A model generated the notes under the pieces. That model ran no database searches. It was not told where the DNA came from and saw only the letters and a list, made by a program, of their open reading frames with translations. The position numbers and the translations under genes were made by a program. Source: Nitrospira sp. (GTDB lineage: Bacteria; Nitrospirota; Nitrospiria; Nitrospirales; Nitrospiraceae). From it: a DNA stretch of 40,623 nt. The stretch lies in assembly GCA_005116965.1 (NCBI GenBank), contig SWDG01000006.1:391963-432585 (forward strand). The letters run 5' to 3'. Below, piece by piece: positions 8,253 to 17,345 of this stretch; within the stretch, counting starts at the first letter, position 1; each line of letters begins with the position of its first letter.

Positions 8253-9143
8253 ATGAGTCTTGATTATGTAAAATTCACCCCGGGATTCGACACATTCATG
8301 CCGAAAGAATATCGGGACATGGTGGAGCACGGGCCCTTCGGGAAGAAAACGACCGTGTCGCAGATGGGGAGTTTCAAAGAAATCCTCGAAGAGCATCCCA
8401 TGTGCGCCGGCTGTGCGATGACCCTGTTCATCCGGCTTGCGGTCATCGCATTCCCAAATCCGGAAGATACGATTACCGTTGGAACGGCAGGCTGCGGCCG
8501 GCTGGCGATTTCGCAGGCGGCGATTCCCTTCGTCTACGGCAACTATGGGGACCAGAACGGCGTCGCCAGTGGGCTGTCGCGCGGATTGCGGATTCGTTTC
8601 GGCGATAAACCCAAGGACGTCGTTGTGATGGCCGGTGACGGCGGCACCGCCGACATCGGATTCCAGCAAGTCCTCCATTCCTGGTTCAGGAAGGAACGGT
8701 TCACGACGATCATGCTGGATAATGAGGTGTACGGGAATACGGGCGGACAAGAGAGTGGCATGACGACCAGAGGGGCGGTGCTCAAGATGGCCCCGCTCGG
8801 CAAGAAGTTCGAGAAAATGGATATGGTCGCCATGGCGAAGATCGCTGGCTGCGCCTACATCGCCACCGTCGTGCCGAATAACCCGCGTCGGGTGGAAAGC
8901 TGCATCAAGAAAGCCGTGCTGATTGCTCGCGAAGTCGGTCCGACTTACATCCAGGCCTATACATCCTGCAATATCGAGTATGCGATCCCGACCGACCAGG
9001 TGATGGCAGACGCCAAGACCGTCGAAGATGACCGGTACAAGTTTGCTGAGTATGTGAGCGAGGATGCCAAGGCGTATTTAGCCGAGCGATACGGGTACAA
9101 AGAGTTCGCCCAGAAGCCGGTGGCGGCAGTCACGACGGTGTAA
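8253..9143 (+). CDS. forB: 2-oxoacid:ferredoxin oxidoreductase, beta subunit
   Basis: 296 residues; ATG 8253 follows GAGCGAGG. Cluster ligands are Cys51 and Cys54 (MCAGC), Cys81 (AGCGR) and a later Cys in YTSCNIEY. The thiamine-diphosphate motif starts at GDGGTADIG (128-136), with the Asn-rich partner LDNEVYGNTGG about 27 residues on. It pairs with forA, 97 bp upstream. The gamma and ferredoxin-like delta subunits are not encoded next to it, so they are either absent (two-subunit enzyme) or elsewhere. Confidence 0.92.
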   Translation: MSLDYVKFTPGFDTFMPKEYRDMVEHGPFGKKTTVSQMGSFKEILEEHPMCAGCAMTLFIRLAVIAFPNPEDTITVGTAGCGRLAISQAAIPFVYGNYGDQNGVASGLSRGLRIRFGDKPKDVVVMAGDGGTADIGFQQVLHSWFRKERFTTIMLDNEVYGNTGGQESGMTTRGAVLKMAPLGKKFEKMDMVAMAKIAGCAYIATVVPNNPRRVESCIKKAVLIAREVGPTYIQAYTSCNIEYAIPTDQVMADAKTVEDDRYKFAEYVSEDAKAYLAERYGYKEFAQKPVAAVTTV

Positions 9144-9149
9144 TCGAAT

Positions 9150-9197
9150 GGGTGGAAGATTCCAGATGCCCATACGACCCGCTCGAATCTTCCACCC
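9150..9197. repeat. 13-bp perfect inverted repeat after forB
   Basis: GGGTGGAAGATTC (9150-9162) and its exact reverse complement (9185-9197) enclose 22 nt, starting 7 bp after the forB stop. The stem is strong but no T-run follows. It could attenuate transcription or protect the forAB mRNA end, lowering expression of the small genes downstream. Confidence 0.55.
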
Positions 9198-9240
9198 GTC
9201 GGCCGATACGCCCTGTCGACGATCGAACAGGAGAGGAATC

Positions 9241-9489
9241 ATGATGGACATGCCATCAACTGACACAAGTACGAAGCCCCGCTATACACTGAGCTATGGC
9301 CTACGGCTGGATAAAGGCACGGCGAGCGAGCTCACTCACCCGCGTGTGCCCATTCTCCTGCCCGATGGCTCGGTCGGCAGCATGACGCTGCACGTGATGA
9401 ACGGCACGGCGGATGAAATCAAGGCGCAGCTCCTCGACAGCATCGACGCGTTCTTCGACATCTACGCCGATGTGTACGCCGACGTGTAA
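9241..9489 (+). CDS. small unrecognised protein in the for cluster
   Basis: 82 residues from ATG 9241, preceded by AGGAGAGG (a second ATG follows at 9244). The sequence has a beta-rich start (RYTLSYGLRLDKG), a middle LLPDGSVGSMTLHVMNG and an acidic end IYADVYADV. No known domain is recognised. The position after forB recalls the small accessory subunit of five-subunit oxidoreductases, but sequence support for that is lacking. The strong ribosome site and codon use say it is a real gene. Confidence 0.65.
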   Translation: MMDMPSTDTSTKPRYTLSYGLRLDKGTASELTHPRVPILLPDGSVGSMTLHVMNGTADEIKAQLLDSIDAFFDIYADVYADV

Positions 9490-9509
9490 GGCTCAACCGT
9501 CTGTGACCG

Positions 9510-9544
9510 AGACGTCGGTATTGCTCAAGATCCTTCCGACGTCT
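9510..9544. repeat. 9-bp inverted repeat between small genes
   Basis: AGACGTCGG (9510-9518) and CCGACGTCT (9536-9544) are separated by 17 nt, a few bases before the AGGAGG of the next gene. It could form a hairpin controlling that gene or act as an operator. Confidence 0.4.
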
Positions 9545-9564
9545 TTGGTAGGAGGCCCTCGATC

Positions 9565-9981
9565 ATGCAAACACTCGACATCCATCGCCCCGAGATGCCA
9601 AATCTACAGTTCGTCCTATTGGTCACGGCGCTCTGTACGTCTCGTCTAACGACACTCAATATTCCCTATGCCCTCCGTGCCACCATTTTCAACCGGTGCT
9701 GGACGCTCATTCATGACAGCCCTCCGCCCGGCAGACCCGAGGAGCGGGTCCTGGACCTCCGACCCTGGACTGAGCTCACCGTCGAGGCGATGGTAGAGAC
9801 CATACGCGTCGCGCTCATGGAGGCTGAGATTCAAACCTTGGCCTGGGATCATGCACCGAGCGAGCCGACCGGCACCAGCACCCCTGAAGCCACGCCCCTG
9901 ATCGAACGACTCGCGCAACTGTATCCTCGGCCACCCGAGGAAACCGACAGCGACCAGACAGCAGACGCGGTCCCGCACTGA
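9565..9981 (+). CDS. unrecognised protein in the for cluster
   Basis: 138 residues; ATG 9565 has a good AGGAGG 9 bp upstream. The first part has a hydrophobic helix region (LQFVLLVTALCTSRL), a middle RPWTELTVEAMVETIRVALMEAE and a proline/acid-rich tail. It does not match the gamma or delta subunits of oxidoreductases. It is co-directional with erpA-forA-forB, 75 bp after the preceding small gene. The function is unknown. Confidence 0.6.
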   Translation: MQTLDIHRPEMPNLQFVLLVTALCTSRLTTLNIPYALRATIFNRCWTLIHDSPPPGRPEERVLDLRPWTELTVEAMVETIRVALMEAEIQTLAWDHAPSEPTGTSTPEATPLIERLAQLYPRPPEETDSDQTADAVPH

Positions 9982-10066
9982 CAGGCCTGCAACTTGCTGG
10001 ATCTCCCACACTGTCTGCGAACTCGACGACTTTGAAACCACAAGTTCTTGCAGGATGACTTCACTG

Positions 10067-11038
10067 TCACCACGCGTAGGCTTCCGGTGCGGCGCCACCA
10101 GGGCCGGGGAAAATCTCATCCAGCTGCTTCATGGTCTCCTGGCTAAGGACAAGGTCGAGTGCCCGCATGGAGCCATTCAGCTGTTCCATCGTACGCGGGC
10201 CGACAATGGGTGAAGTGACGACCTTTTGATGCAACAGCCAAGCTAATGCGACATCCGCCGGTCGTTCATCAATCCGAGCGCACAGCGCCTCATACGCTTC
10301 CAATTTATGACGAGACCTGATCACCTCTTGTTTTAGGTCCTCGCTCGCTCGACGCCCACTGTCTACGGACTGTAGAGCACCAGCCAAAAGGCCACGTCCC
10401 AGCGGACTCCACGGGATCAGCCCGATGCCATAGGCTTCGCAGGCAGGAATGACCTCCAGTTCGATCGTACGCGCATTGAGATGATAGAGACTCTGCTCCG
10501 ATATAAGCCCTAAGAAATTTCGGCTGCGCGCAGTTTCTTGAGCTTGAGCTAAGTGCCACCCGGCGAAATTGCTACTGCCTACATACACGACTTTGCCTTC
10601 TCTGACTAGCTGCTCCATCGCCTGCCAGACTTCCTCCCACGGTGTCTCTCGATCGACATGATGCATCTGATACAGATCGATCCAGTCTGTTTGAAGCCGG
10701 CGTAGACTCGCTTCACAGGCTTGCTTGATATGGCGAGCCGACAGGCGAGACTGGTTGGGCCACTCCCCCATACGACCGAATACTTTGGTAGCCAGCACCA
10801 CCTTCTCCCGACGGCCTCCGCCTTGTGCGAGCCACCGACCGATGATCTGCTCTGTCCACCCTTCGCCAAGTTTCCACCCATACACGTTGGCCGTATCGAA
10901 AAAGTTGATTCCGAGATCTAACGCTCGATCCATTATGGCGAAGCTGTCCTGCTCACTCGTCTGCGGCCCGAAATTCATCGTGCCGAGGCAGAGCCGACTG
11001 ACCTTTACGCCTGACCGACCAAGATGTCTGTATTCCAT
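10067..11038 (-). CDS. aldo/keto reductase
   Basis: 323 residues from ATG 11038 (AAGG 10 bp upstream); a GTG two codons earlier is also possible. The catalytic tetrad of the family is visible: Asp48 and Tyr53 in FFDTANVYG, Lys85 in ATKVFG and the His in DLYQMHHVD. It ends in the NADPH-site region SPIVGPRTMEQLNGSM. It is an NAD(P)H-dependent carbonyl reductase of the YajO/general-stress type; the substrate is unknown. It converges with the gene at 9565 and diverges from the RTX gene. Confidence 0.93.
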   Translation of the reverse strand: MEYRHLGRSGVKVSRLCLGTMNFGPQTSEQDSFAIMDRALDLGINFFDTANVYGWKLGEGWTEQIIGRWLAQGGGRREKVVLATKVFGRMGEWPNQSRLSARHIKQACEASLRRLQTDWIDLYQMHHVDRETPWEEVWQAMEQLVREGKVVYVGSSNFAGWHLAQAQETARSRNFLGLISEQSLYHLNARTIELEVIPACEAYGIGLIPWSPLGRGLLAGALQSVDSGRRASEDLKQEVIRSRHKLEAYEALCARIDERPADVALAWLLHQKVVTSPIVGPRTMEQLNGSMRALDLVLSQETMKQLDEIFPGPGGAAPEAYAW

Positions 11039-11094
11039 AAGCACGCAGCCTTCTCTCTGGGAATTCAGCAGAAAGAGTTAGATGATTCGTCTCA

Positions 11095-11246
11095 GCCTAA
11101 TAGGCTGCGGAAAAACTCGGTTGAAGCCAACAGTATGGCTTGAATGCTCAGTACGGAGCTCCCGCCGGGGAATCGCAGGAAGCTCAAAAGTCTGTCCAGC
11201 AAGGCCGCAGCGAGCGAAGAGGCGAGGCGTACGCTTCGGTACGTTG
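11095..11246 (+). repeat. probable dispersed intergenic repeat
   Basis: This stretch, including the GCAAGGCCGCAGCGAGCGAA part and the GAGGCGAGGCGTACGCTTCG part, has the look of a dispersed intergenic repeat I associate with Nitrospira genomes (from memory, not checked). It runs from the divergent promoter region into the first about 34 codons of the RTX frame, where the composition shifts abruptly to Gly/Asp-rich repeats. Confidence 0.4.
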
Positions 11247-12505
11247 ACGATGTCCTGCTCGGTGAAGACGGAAACGACGCCATCCAGGGACAAGACGGCA
11301 ACGACATCCTCAAAGGCGGCAACGGCAACGACCAGCTGAACGGTGAGGCCGGGGCCGACACCTTGAACGGTGGCGACGACTTTGACAGGCTGGACGGTGG
11401 AACTGGGGCCGACACCATGAATGGCGGCGACGGGAGCGATATCTACATTGTGGACAATGTGGGTGATGTGGCGAAGGAGTCATTTGACGACGACCTAGGT
11501 GGGTTTGATTCCGTGGAAGCCTCTGTCACCCATACTCTAGGCTTTGGGATTGAGGACCTCAGGCTGACGGGCTCTGACGCCATCAATGGCACGGGTAATG
11601 AGAAGAACAATTTCCTCTCTGGTAATGACAATAACAACATCCTTTCGGGACTGGCTGGCGACGACTCCTTCTTCGGCGGCAGCGGCAATGACCTCCTGAA
11701 CGGAGGGACCGGAGCCGACTTCATGAACGGCGGGGACGGCAATGACCAGTTGATCGGTGGAGCCGACAACGATTCCCTCTCCGGCGACTTTGGTAACGAC
11801 CTACTGAACGGGGGAACCGGCGCCGACAGCATGAACGGAGGCGACGGAAGCGATACCTATATTGTAGATGACGCGGGCGATGGGGTAAGCGAATTTTTTG
11901 ACACGGATGGCGAGGTCGACATCGTGCAGGCGTCCGTGACCTATACCCTGGGCAGCTGGATCGAGAACCTCACACTGACCGGCGCCACCACCATCAATGG
12001 CACGGGCAACGAGAAGGGTAACGTCATCACCGGCAACAGCGCCAGTAACGCGCTCTCCGGTCTGGATGGCAACGACCAGCTGAAGGGCGGCAGCGGCAAT
12101 GACCTGCTTGATGGCGGCAGCGGCAACGACGTGCTGCACGGTGGGTCCGGGGCCGATGCTCTCATCGGTGGCTTAGGTGCCGATATCTTCAAATACAAAT
12201 CGGTCAGCGAAAGCCCTGCTGGCAGCGGCAAAGATGTCATCATCGATTTTAATGGACTGGGCACTGCGGTAAGCGACCAGATCGACCTGTCCACCATCGA
12301 TGCCAATGCCTTGGCAGCCGGCAACCAGGCCTTCACCTACATCGGCGGCGCGGCATTTACGGCGGCGGGCCAGCTCCGATATGCCGGCGGGGTCCTGTCG
12401 GGCAGTACCGATGCGGATACGGCACCGGAGTTCCAGGTTCAGCTGCTCGGCGGCCCGGCGCTCTTCGTCAATCCGACGTCGGCGGGCACCGACATCCTCT
12501 TGTAA
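11144..12505 (+). CDS. RTX calcium-binding repeat protein, 5' end doubtful
   Basis: 453 residues from ATG 11144. From about residue 38 it consists of GGxGxDxL nonapeptides (GEDGNDAIQ, GGNGNDQLN, GGTGADTMN and others) that bind Ca2+ in a beta-roll, interrupted by two longer units of the type YIVDN...SVTHTLG...LTGSDAINGTGNE. The C-terminal about 110 residues (GADIFKYKSVSES to TDILL) resemble the serralysin-type M10 C-terminal domain used as a type I secretion signal. No catalytic domain and no ABC/HlyD/TolC genes are nearby. The first about 34 residues are basic and come from the probable repeat sequence, so the gene may be 5'-truncated or start later. Confidence 0.75.
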   Translation: MLSTELPPGNRRKLKSLSSKAAASEEARRTLRYVDDVLLGEDGNDAIQGQDGNDILKGGNGNDQLNGEAGADTLNGGDDFDRLDGGTGADTMNGGDGSDIYIVDNVGDVAKESFDDDLGGFDSVEASVTHTLGFGIEDLRLTGSDAINGTGNEKNNFLSGNDNNNILSGLAGDDSFFGGSGNDLLNGGTGADFMNGGDGNDQLIGGADNDSLSGDFGNDLLNGGTGADSMNGGDGSDTYIVDDAGDGVSEFFDTDGEVDIVQASVTYTLGSWIENLTLTGATTINGTGNEKGNVITGNSASNALSGLDGNDQLKGGSGNDLLDGGSGNDVLHGGSGADALIGGLGADIFKYKSVSESPAGSGKDVIIDFNGLGTAVSDQIDLSTIDANALAAGNQAFTYIGGAAFTAAGQLRYAGGVLSGSTDADTAPEFQVQLLGGPALFVNPTSAGTDILL

Positions 12506-12522
12506 TCAACATACGCCCTTGG

Positions 12523-12549
12523 AAGGGCGCCCCTGTCCGGGGCGCCCTT
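12523..12549. terminator. strong hairpin between convergent genes
   Basis: AAGGGCGCCCC and GGGGCGCCCTT form a perfect 11-bp GC-rich stem with loop TGTCC, 18 bp after the RTX stop and about 70 bp from the end of the converging regulator gene. It lacks a long T-run but is well placed to stop transcription from both sides. Confidence 0.7.
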
Positions 12550-12620
12550 CGTAGGCCGATACGAAGATCTTGAAATCCTTGCAGGCTATGGAGAAGAAAT
12601 CCGGGTCACGAGGGAATAGC

Positions 12621-14069
12621 CTACCCTTCCCCTCCTTGGTCATCCTTGTACGCCGACGGAATGCCGTAGCGTTTACACTTTTCCCAGAGCGCCTTTCGAG
12701 ACAGCCCCAAAATTTTCGATGCGGTCGTGCGACTCCCATCCACGCGCTCCAACACGGAAACAATATAGTCCTTTTCGAAGCCTTCTCGTGCAGCAGCAAG
12801 TGAGGTCAGGGTCGTATCTTTCTTCTTTTTCCCTCCGGTCAACCCTTCGCTGCAGAAGCCACAGGATTCCTGTGGAACACCCCCCAGATAGGGGCAGGAT
12901 TGCAATCCACAGAGGTCAGCCGGTTGCACCGTCGTTCCCTCCCGTCCAAGCGCCACGGCCCGCTCAACCATATTTTCCAACTCTCGCACATTTCCCGGAT
13001 AGGAATAGCGAAGCAACAATTCATGCGCCTGCTGGGAAAACCCACGCAGTTCCTTGTGCAGTTTCAGCGAGCATGTTTCGAGGACATGCTCAGCGATAAC
13101 CAGAATATCTTCTTGCCGTTGTCTGAGCGGCGGAACGATGATCGGCACGACGTTGAGCCGGTAAAAGAGGTCTTCTCGGAATCGACCCTGCGCCACCTCT
13201 TTGCGAAGGTCTTTCTGTGTGGCGCACACAAGTCGCACATCCGTTTCGATCGGCTCATTGCTCCCGACCCGTTCAAAGGTACGTTCCTGCAGGGCGCGCA
13301 AAAGTTTCACCTGTACGACAGGCGAGATTTCGCCGATTTCGTCAAGGAACAAGGTCCCTCGATTCGCCATTTCGAATCGCCCGCGTCGTTGGCGTAACGC
13401 GCCCGTAAAGGCCCCTTTCTCATGGCCGAAGAGTTCCGCTTCCAGCAGCGTCTCCGGCAACGCGGCGCAGCTGACCTTGATCAACGGATACCCTTTCCGC
13501 GGGCTGTTCTGATGCAGCGCATTGGCGACAAGTTCCTTGCCTGTTCCACTCTCCCCCACGATCAGGACGGTGGAATCGGTCTCAGCCACGAGCTTGATTT
13601 TGTCCAGTACACCGCGCATCTGGCTGTTTGCCCCTAAAATACCATTGAAGCAGAACTTGTTTTCGAGCTGATGTTTGAGATCCTGATTCTCCCGGCGGAG
13701 CGCGATCATGCCACCGACCCGTTCAACGATCAGCAGCAATTCATCCATCTGGAATGGCTTCGTGATGTAATCAAACGCCCCCAGCTTCATCGCCTCAACA
13801 GCCGTTTCGACTGATCCATGTGCGGTAATCACGAGCACCTCGGTCTGGGGCTCCTTACCTTTGGCCGTCTGAAGCACAGTCAGCCCATCCACACCCGGCA
13901 ACCGCAGGTCGGTGATCACCACATCATAGGTCTTCGCTCGTATCGCTTCGAGCCCTTCCGTGCCGGTCGAAGCCGCCTGAACCTCGCAGCCAACAGCCTC
14001 CAAAGCATCCATCATGGAAAGACGCATCAAGGGCTCATCGTCGACCAGCAGAACAGTCAACCCTTTCAT
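12621..14069 (-). CDS. NtrC-type sigma-54-dependent response regulator
   Basis: 482 residues from ATG 14069 (GAGGGA upstream). The receiver domain has acid pocket Asp10/Asp11, phospho-acceptor Asp54 (VVITDLRLPG) and Lys105. The AAA+ domain has Walker A GESGTGKE (172-179) and the sigma-54 loop GAFTGA (219-224). It ends with a Fis-type helix-turn-helix (SRTTASKILGLSRKALWEKC). Between the AAA+ and DNA-binding parts lies a Cys-rich linker (CGLQSCPYLGG, SCGFCSEG) that could bind metal or sense redox. The start overlaps the kinase stop by four bases (ATGA), so the two are translated together. The target genes are unknown. Confidence 0.93.
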   Translation of the reverse strand: MKGLTVLLVDDEPLMRLSMMDALEAVGCEVQAASTGTEGLEAIRAKTYDVVITDLRLPGVDGLTVLQTAKGKEPQTEVLVITAHGSVETAVEAMKLGAFDYITKPFQMDELLLIVERVGGMIALRRENQDLKHQLENKFCFNGILGANSQMRGVLDKIKLVAETDSTVLIVGESGTGKELVANALHQNSPRKGYPLIKVSCAALPETLLEAELFGHEKGAFTGALRQRRGRFEMANRGTLFLDEIGEISPVVQVKLLRALQERTFERVGSNEPIETDVRLVCATQKDLRKEVAQGRFREDLFYRLNVVPIIVPPLRQRQEDILVIAEHVLETCSLKLHKELRGFSQQAHELLLRYSYPGNVRELENMVERAVALGREGTTVQPADLCGLQSCPYLGGVPQESCGFCSEGLTGGKKKKDTTLTSLAAAREGFEKDYIVSVLERVDGSRTTASKILGLSRKALWEKCKRYGIPSAYKDDQGGEG

Positions 14070-17000
14070 GCTTCCCTCTCCGCAAAGGAACGTTCTCGTG
14101 ACACGGGCAGGCACAGCGTGAACGTCGTTCCTTTTCCAACTTCGCTCTCGACTAAAATTTTTCCGCCATGCCGCTCCACAATACCAAGGTTGACCGAGAG
14201 GCCAAGCCCCGTCCCCTCTCCTTCCCCTTTGGTGGTGAAGAAGGGATCAAAGATCCGCGGGAGAACCGATGCGGGAATGCCGGACCCCGTATCGCTCACC
14301 TCGACCCGGCAAACGCCCTCAGCCACGGAAGTCCTGATCGTCAGCACTCCGCCGTTTTTCATGGCCTGTACGGCGTTCAAGATCAAATTCATTAAGACCT
14401 GTTCGATCATATGCCGATCAACCATCACACTGGGTAAGTCATTGGTTGGAAATGTTTCCAAATGAATACGATTGGAGGCAAAGAGATGCGTGGTCAGTCC
14501 TAACACTTGGCCGACGATGCGATTGATATCAGCCGGGCTGAAAGCCGGTTCGTGCTGCTGTGAAAAATCGAGCAACTGCCGAACGATCTTTTGAACACGA
14601 CGGACGCCATGTTCCATGGAAGCCCAATATTCCTCTTGACGTGCCTGGGAGAGTGTTCCCTTTCGAAGGTTGTAAAGACAATTGAGAATCCCTCCGAGAG
14701 GATTGTTGATTTCATGGGCCACCCCCGCCGCCAGTTGACCGACTGAGGCCAGCTTTTCCGCATTGCGAATCTGTCGCTCCAGCTTCTTGGTCTCCGTCAT
14801 GTCACGCGCGATGCCAAGCACTCCAAGGATCTCCCCGTCGGCCCCTTGAAGGGGAGAGACGCTGACCATGACGGCACGCACTTCACCCAGCCGAGTGACA
14901 ACTTCAACCTCGTACACCTGCTTGGCACCGATATCCAGTGTACTCTTGAGACGCCGTCCCCGATGGCGCCGGGAGAGCAGTGAGAGATACGGCCGTCCGA
15001 TCAAATCATCCTTGCGATAGCCCCACGCATTGACCTTACTGTTGACATAGGTAAACTGCTGATCCAGATCGAGTGTATAAATGACGTCGTTGGCATTCTC
15101 GAGCAGATTTTCGAGATACTGCTTCGTCTCTTCGATTTCTCTTGTGCGTTCTCGAACGTTCAGTTCAAGATCTTCGCGGTGTGATTGCAGTTGGTGCTCG
15201 AGCTTTTTCCGATCGGTAATATCGCGAAGCTGGACCATCACCAGCAATTGTTCGGCCCCACCCACGCGAATCAGATCCATTTCCACTGGGACCTCATGGC
15301 GATCGGCATGGTACACGGTCATGTTCTGAGTCGCGACCTGACGTTGCTCCGTGCTGACATCGCACAACCAGCCCGTGAAGGCTCGGTGGTGCAGCTCCGG
15401 GACGATATCAAGAAAGTGTTTCCCGATAATCTCCGACTCGGCATAGCCCAGTACCTGTTGTTCCCGTTCATTGACGGCCACGACTGCCCCCGTCGCACTC
15501 ACCATAAATACCGAATCAGCGACGAAATCGAAGAGGGACTTATAGCGGGCTTGCGATGCTGTCAGCTGCTGTGTACGCTCCGACACCGCCTGTTCAAGCC
15601 CAATCGTGTACCGCTGAAGTTCCTGCTCTAACCGGTGCCGTTCCGTCACGTCCCGGACGAACGCACGAGAGTGAACCAGCCCGCCACGCGCTTGATTCAA
15701 AAGCGCCGTGGCATGAATTTCCACCTCGATCGGTCGGTGATCCTTCGCCAACAGTATCGTTTCGATTGCGCCCTGTCCCAAACAAGCAAGCTGTTCCAGA
15801 AAGTGGGACACCTGTGATTCCTGTCCGATCGGAACGAGATCCAACAGTTTCATCCCCAACACTTCGTCATGGGTATATCCGAGTTTATCGAGGCCGGTTT
15901 TATTGACATGGGCCAGCCGACCATCTCGATCAAATTGGCAGATCATTTCCGGCGCATGTTCGATCAAATCCCGATACTTCTCTTCCAACTGCCGAACCTC
16001 TGTCATCCGCTGTTCAATCTGCCCAAATGAGCGTTGCAGATTGCTCGCCATCTGATTGAACGCGTGCGCTAGTCGTTCAATTTCATCACCAGTCTTGATC
16101 TCCAGTCTTTGCTCCAAGCGTCCGCTCCCGATCTGCTGTACCCCATCATGCAACATCCGGATCGGCCGAGCGATTCGGCGGGCGACGATGACTCCTGTTA
16201 CAGAGAGCACGACTAACACCATCATGCTGAAGAACAAGACCTTGACCATCAACTCCCCCAGTGGGGCAAAGGTTTCTGATGGATCTTGGCGAACGACCGT
16301 AATCCAACGCTTCCCACCAATACTGCTTGTTGCAAGCTGATCGGCAAACCGTACCGGTGCAAACCCGATCAGGGCGCGCTTGTTTCCGTGCGAGTCGTCG
16401 GCGGCCACTGCCCATCCTGGCTTTGGAGCCCCCAGCGTACTGACCAATTCAGAATCGATCGAGTGGGCTTCTGGCGGAAGCACAGGACAAATCACAACAC
16501 TCCCGTCCGAGGTGAACAACATGGCATGGCCTGTCAGGTCGAACGAACCCTCAGCGATGGACTGAAACAATGTGTCGCGCCGAAGAAGGATCGTCACGGC
16601 GCCGACCACACCCCGATGTTGATCATCCAGAATCGGCGCAGCGACGATGACGACGTGAGTCCCAAAGGCTGGATCGAAGGCGATTTCACCCACATAGGGA
16701 TGCTGGCTGCCGCCTTTGACCACGGCCTGCCACCAGGCGGTCTTGGCATAGGAATATTCGACCTGGGGAATCGAACTGACCACCAACGCTCCCTGTCCAT
16801 CGGTCACCAAGATACCGACATAGTCTGACTTTCGGATCTCGTGCCATCGGATCAAATAATTGGTGACAATCCGGTTGACGAAGAGGGGGAATTCGCTTCG
16901 CTTGTCTCGCTGCCCCCACCGCTGTTGCCAATCCTTGATGATGTCCGAAATGCTCTGCGCGTCTTTGCCCTCGTACGTTCGGTTAGCTTCCGAAACGGCG

Positions 17001-17245
17001 GTGCGAAGAAATGGCGCGGTCGCAAGTTGTTGGGCCTCGTTCATGCCCCGCGTCACATGCATTTCGATCCGGCGGGCGGCCTCGACGGCCACTTCTTTGA
17101 AATTCGTCCCCGTCGACTCCTGCAAGGCGCGTCGTTCTTCGACATAGATGAGGGCAAGCATGAGGGTGAGCGGCAGGAGACCGACCATCACGATCGCCGC
17201 GATGATCTTCTGCTGGAGACTGTGAGACTGGCTCCAGAGTGCCAT
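14066..17245 (-). CDS. membrane sensor histidine kinase with Cache, HAMP and three PAS domains
   Basis: 1059 residues. TM1 at about 13-35 and TM2 at about 334-356 enclose a periplasmic Cache-like sensor (about 40-325). Then come HAMP (about 355-408), three PAS domains (about 423-540, 565-680, 705-820), the HisKA H-box with His844 (GVAHEINNPLGG) and a HATPase domain with DTGSGIP and TGLGLSVN. It would phosphorylate the sigma-54 activator encoded immediately downstream. The signal is unknown; Cache domains usually bind small organic ligands. The upstream region to 17397 is short and repeat-like, with the divergent M16 gene beyond it. Confidence 0.94.
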   Translation of the reverse strand: MALWSQSHSLQQKIIAAIVMVGLLPLTLMLALIYVEERRALQESTGTNFKEVAVEAARRIEMHVTRGMNEAQQLATAPFLRTAVSEANRTYEGKDAQSISDIIKDWQQRWGQRDKRSEFPLFVNRIVTNYLIRWHEIRKSDYVGILVTDGQGALVVSSIPQVEYSYAKTAWWQAVVKGGSQHPYVGEIAFDPAFGTHVVIVAAPILDDQHRGVVGAVTILLRRDTLFQSIAEGSFDLTGHAMLFTSDGSVVICPVLPPEAHSIDSELVSTLGAPKPGWAVAADDSHGNKRALIGFAPVRFADQLATSSIGGKRWITVVRQDPSETFAPLGELMVKVLFFSMMVLVVLSVTGVIVARRIARPIRMLHDGVQQIGSGRLEQRLEIKTGDEIERLAHAFNQMASNLQRSFGQIEQRMTEVRQLEEKYRDLIEHAPEMICQFDRDGRLAHVNKTGLDKLGYTHDEVLGMKLLDLVPIGQESQVSHFLEQLACLGQGAIETILLAKDHRPIEVEIHATALLNQARGGLVHSRAFVRDVTERHRLEQELQRYTIGLEQAVSERTQQLTASQARYKSLFDFVADSVFMVSATGAVVAVNEREQQVLGYAESEIIGKHFLDIVPELHHRAFTGWLCDVSTEQRQVATQNMTVYHADRHEVPVEMDLIRVGGAEQLLVMVQLRDITDRKKLEHQLQSHREDLELNVRERTREIEETKQYLENLLENANDVIYTLDLDQQFTYVNSKVNAWGYRKDDLIGRPYLSLLSRRHRGRRLKSTLDIGAKQVYEVEVVTRLGEVRAVMVSVSPLQGADGEILGVLGIARDMTETKKLERQIRNAEKLASVGQLAAGVAHEINNPLGGILNCLYNLRKGTLSQARQEEYWASMEHGVRRVQKIVRQLLDFSQQHEPAFSPADINRIVGQVLGLTTHLFASNRIHLETFPTNDLPSVMVDRHMIEQVLMNLILNAVQAMKNGGVLTIRTSVAEGVCRVEVSDTGSGIPASVLPRIFDPFFTTKGEGEGTGLGLSVNLGIVERHGGKILVESEVGKGTTFTLCLPVSRERSFAEREA

Positions 17246-17345
17246 AAGGGTGCTCTGCTAAGAATGCGGAACCTGTGAAGGGTGAAGCCCGCTTCGCCGA
17301 CTCAGCGAGGCTGAGCGTATCTCGTGAAACGAGTCCCACTCAAGA

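Noticed and set aside
11247-12200. The RTX repeats as a CRISPR or tandem-repeat array
   Set aside because: The periodicity is that of coding nonapeptides, with varied codons and no spacers.
11443-12336. Antisense frames under the RTX gene, Ser/Pro/Leu-rich
   Set aside because: They are reverse translations of the Gly/Asp repeats, a known artefact.
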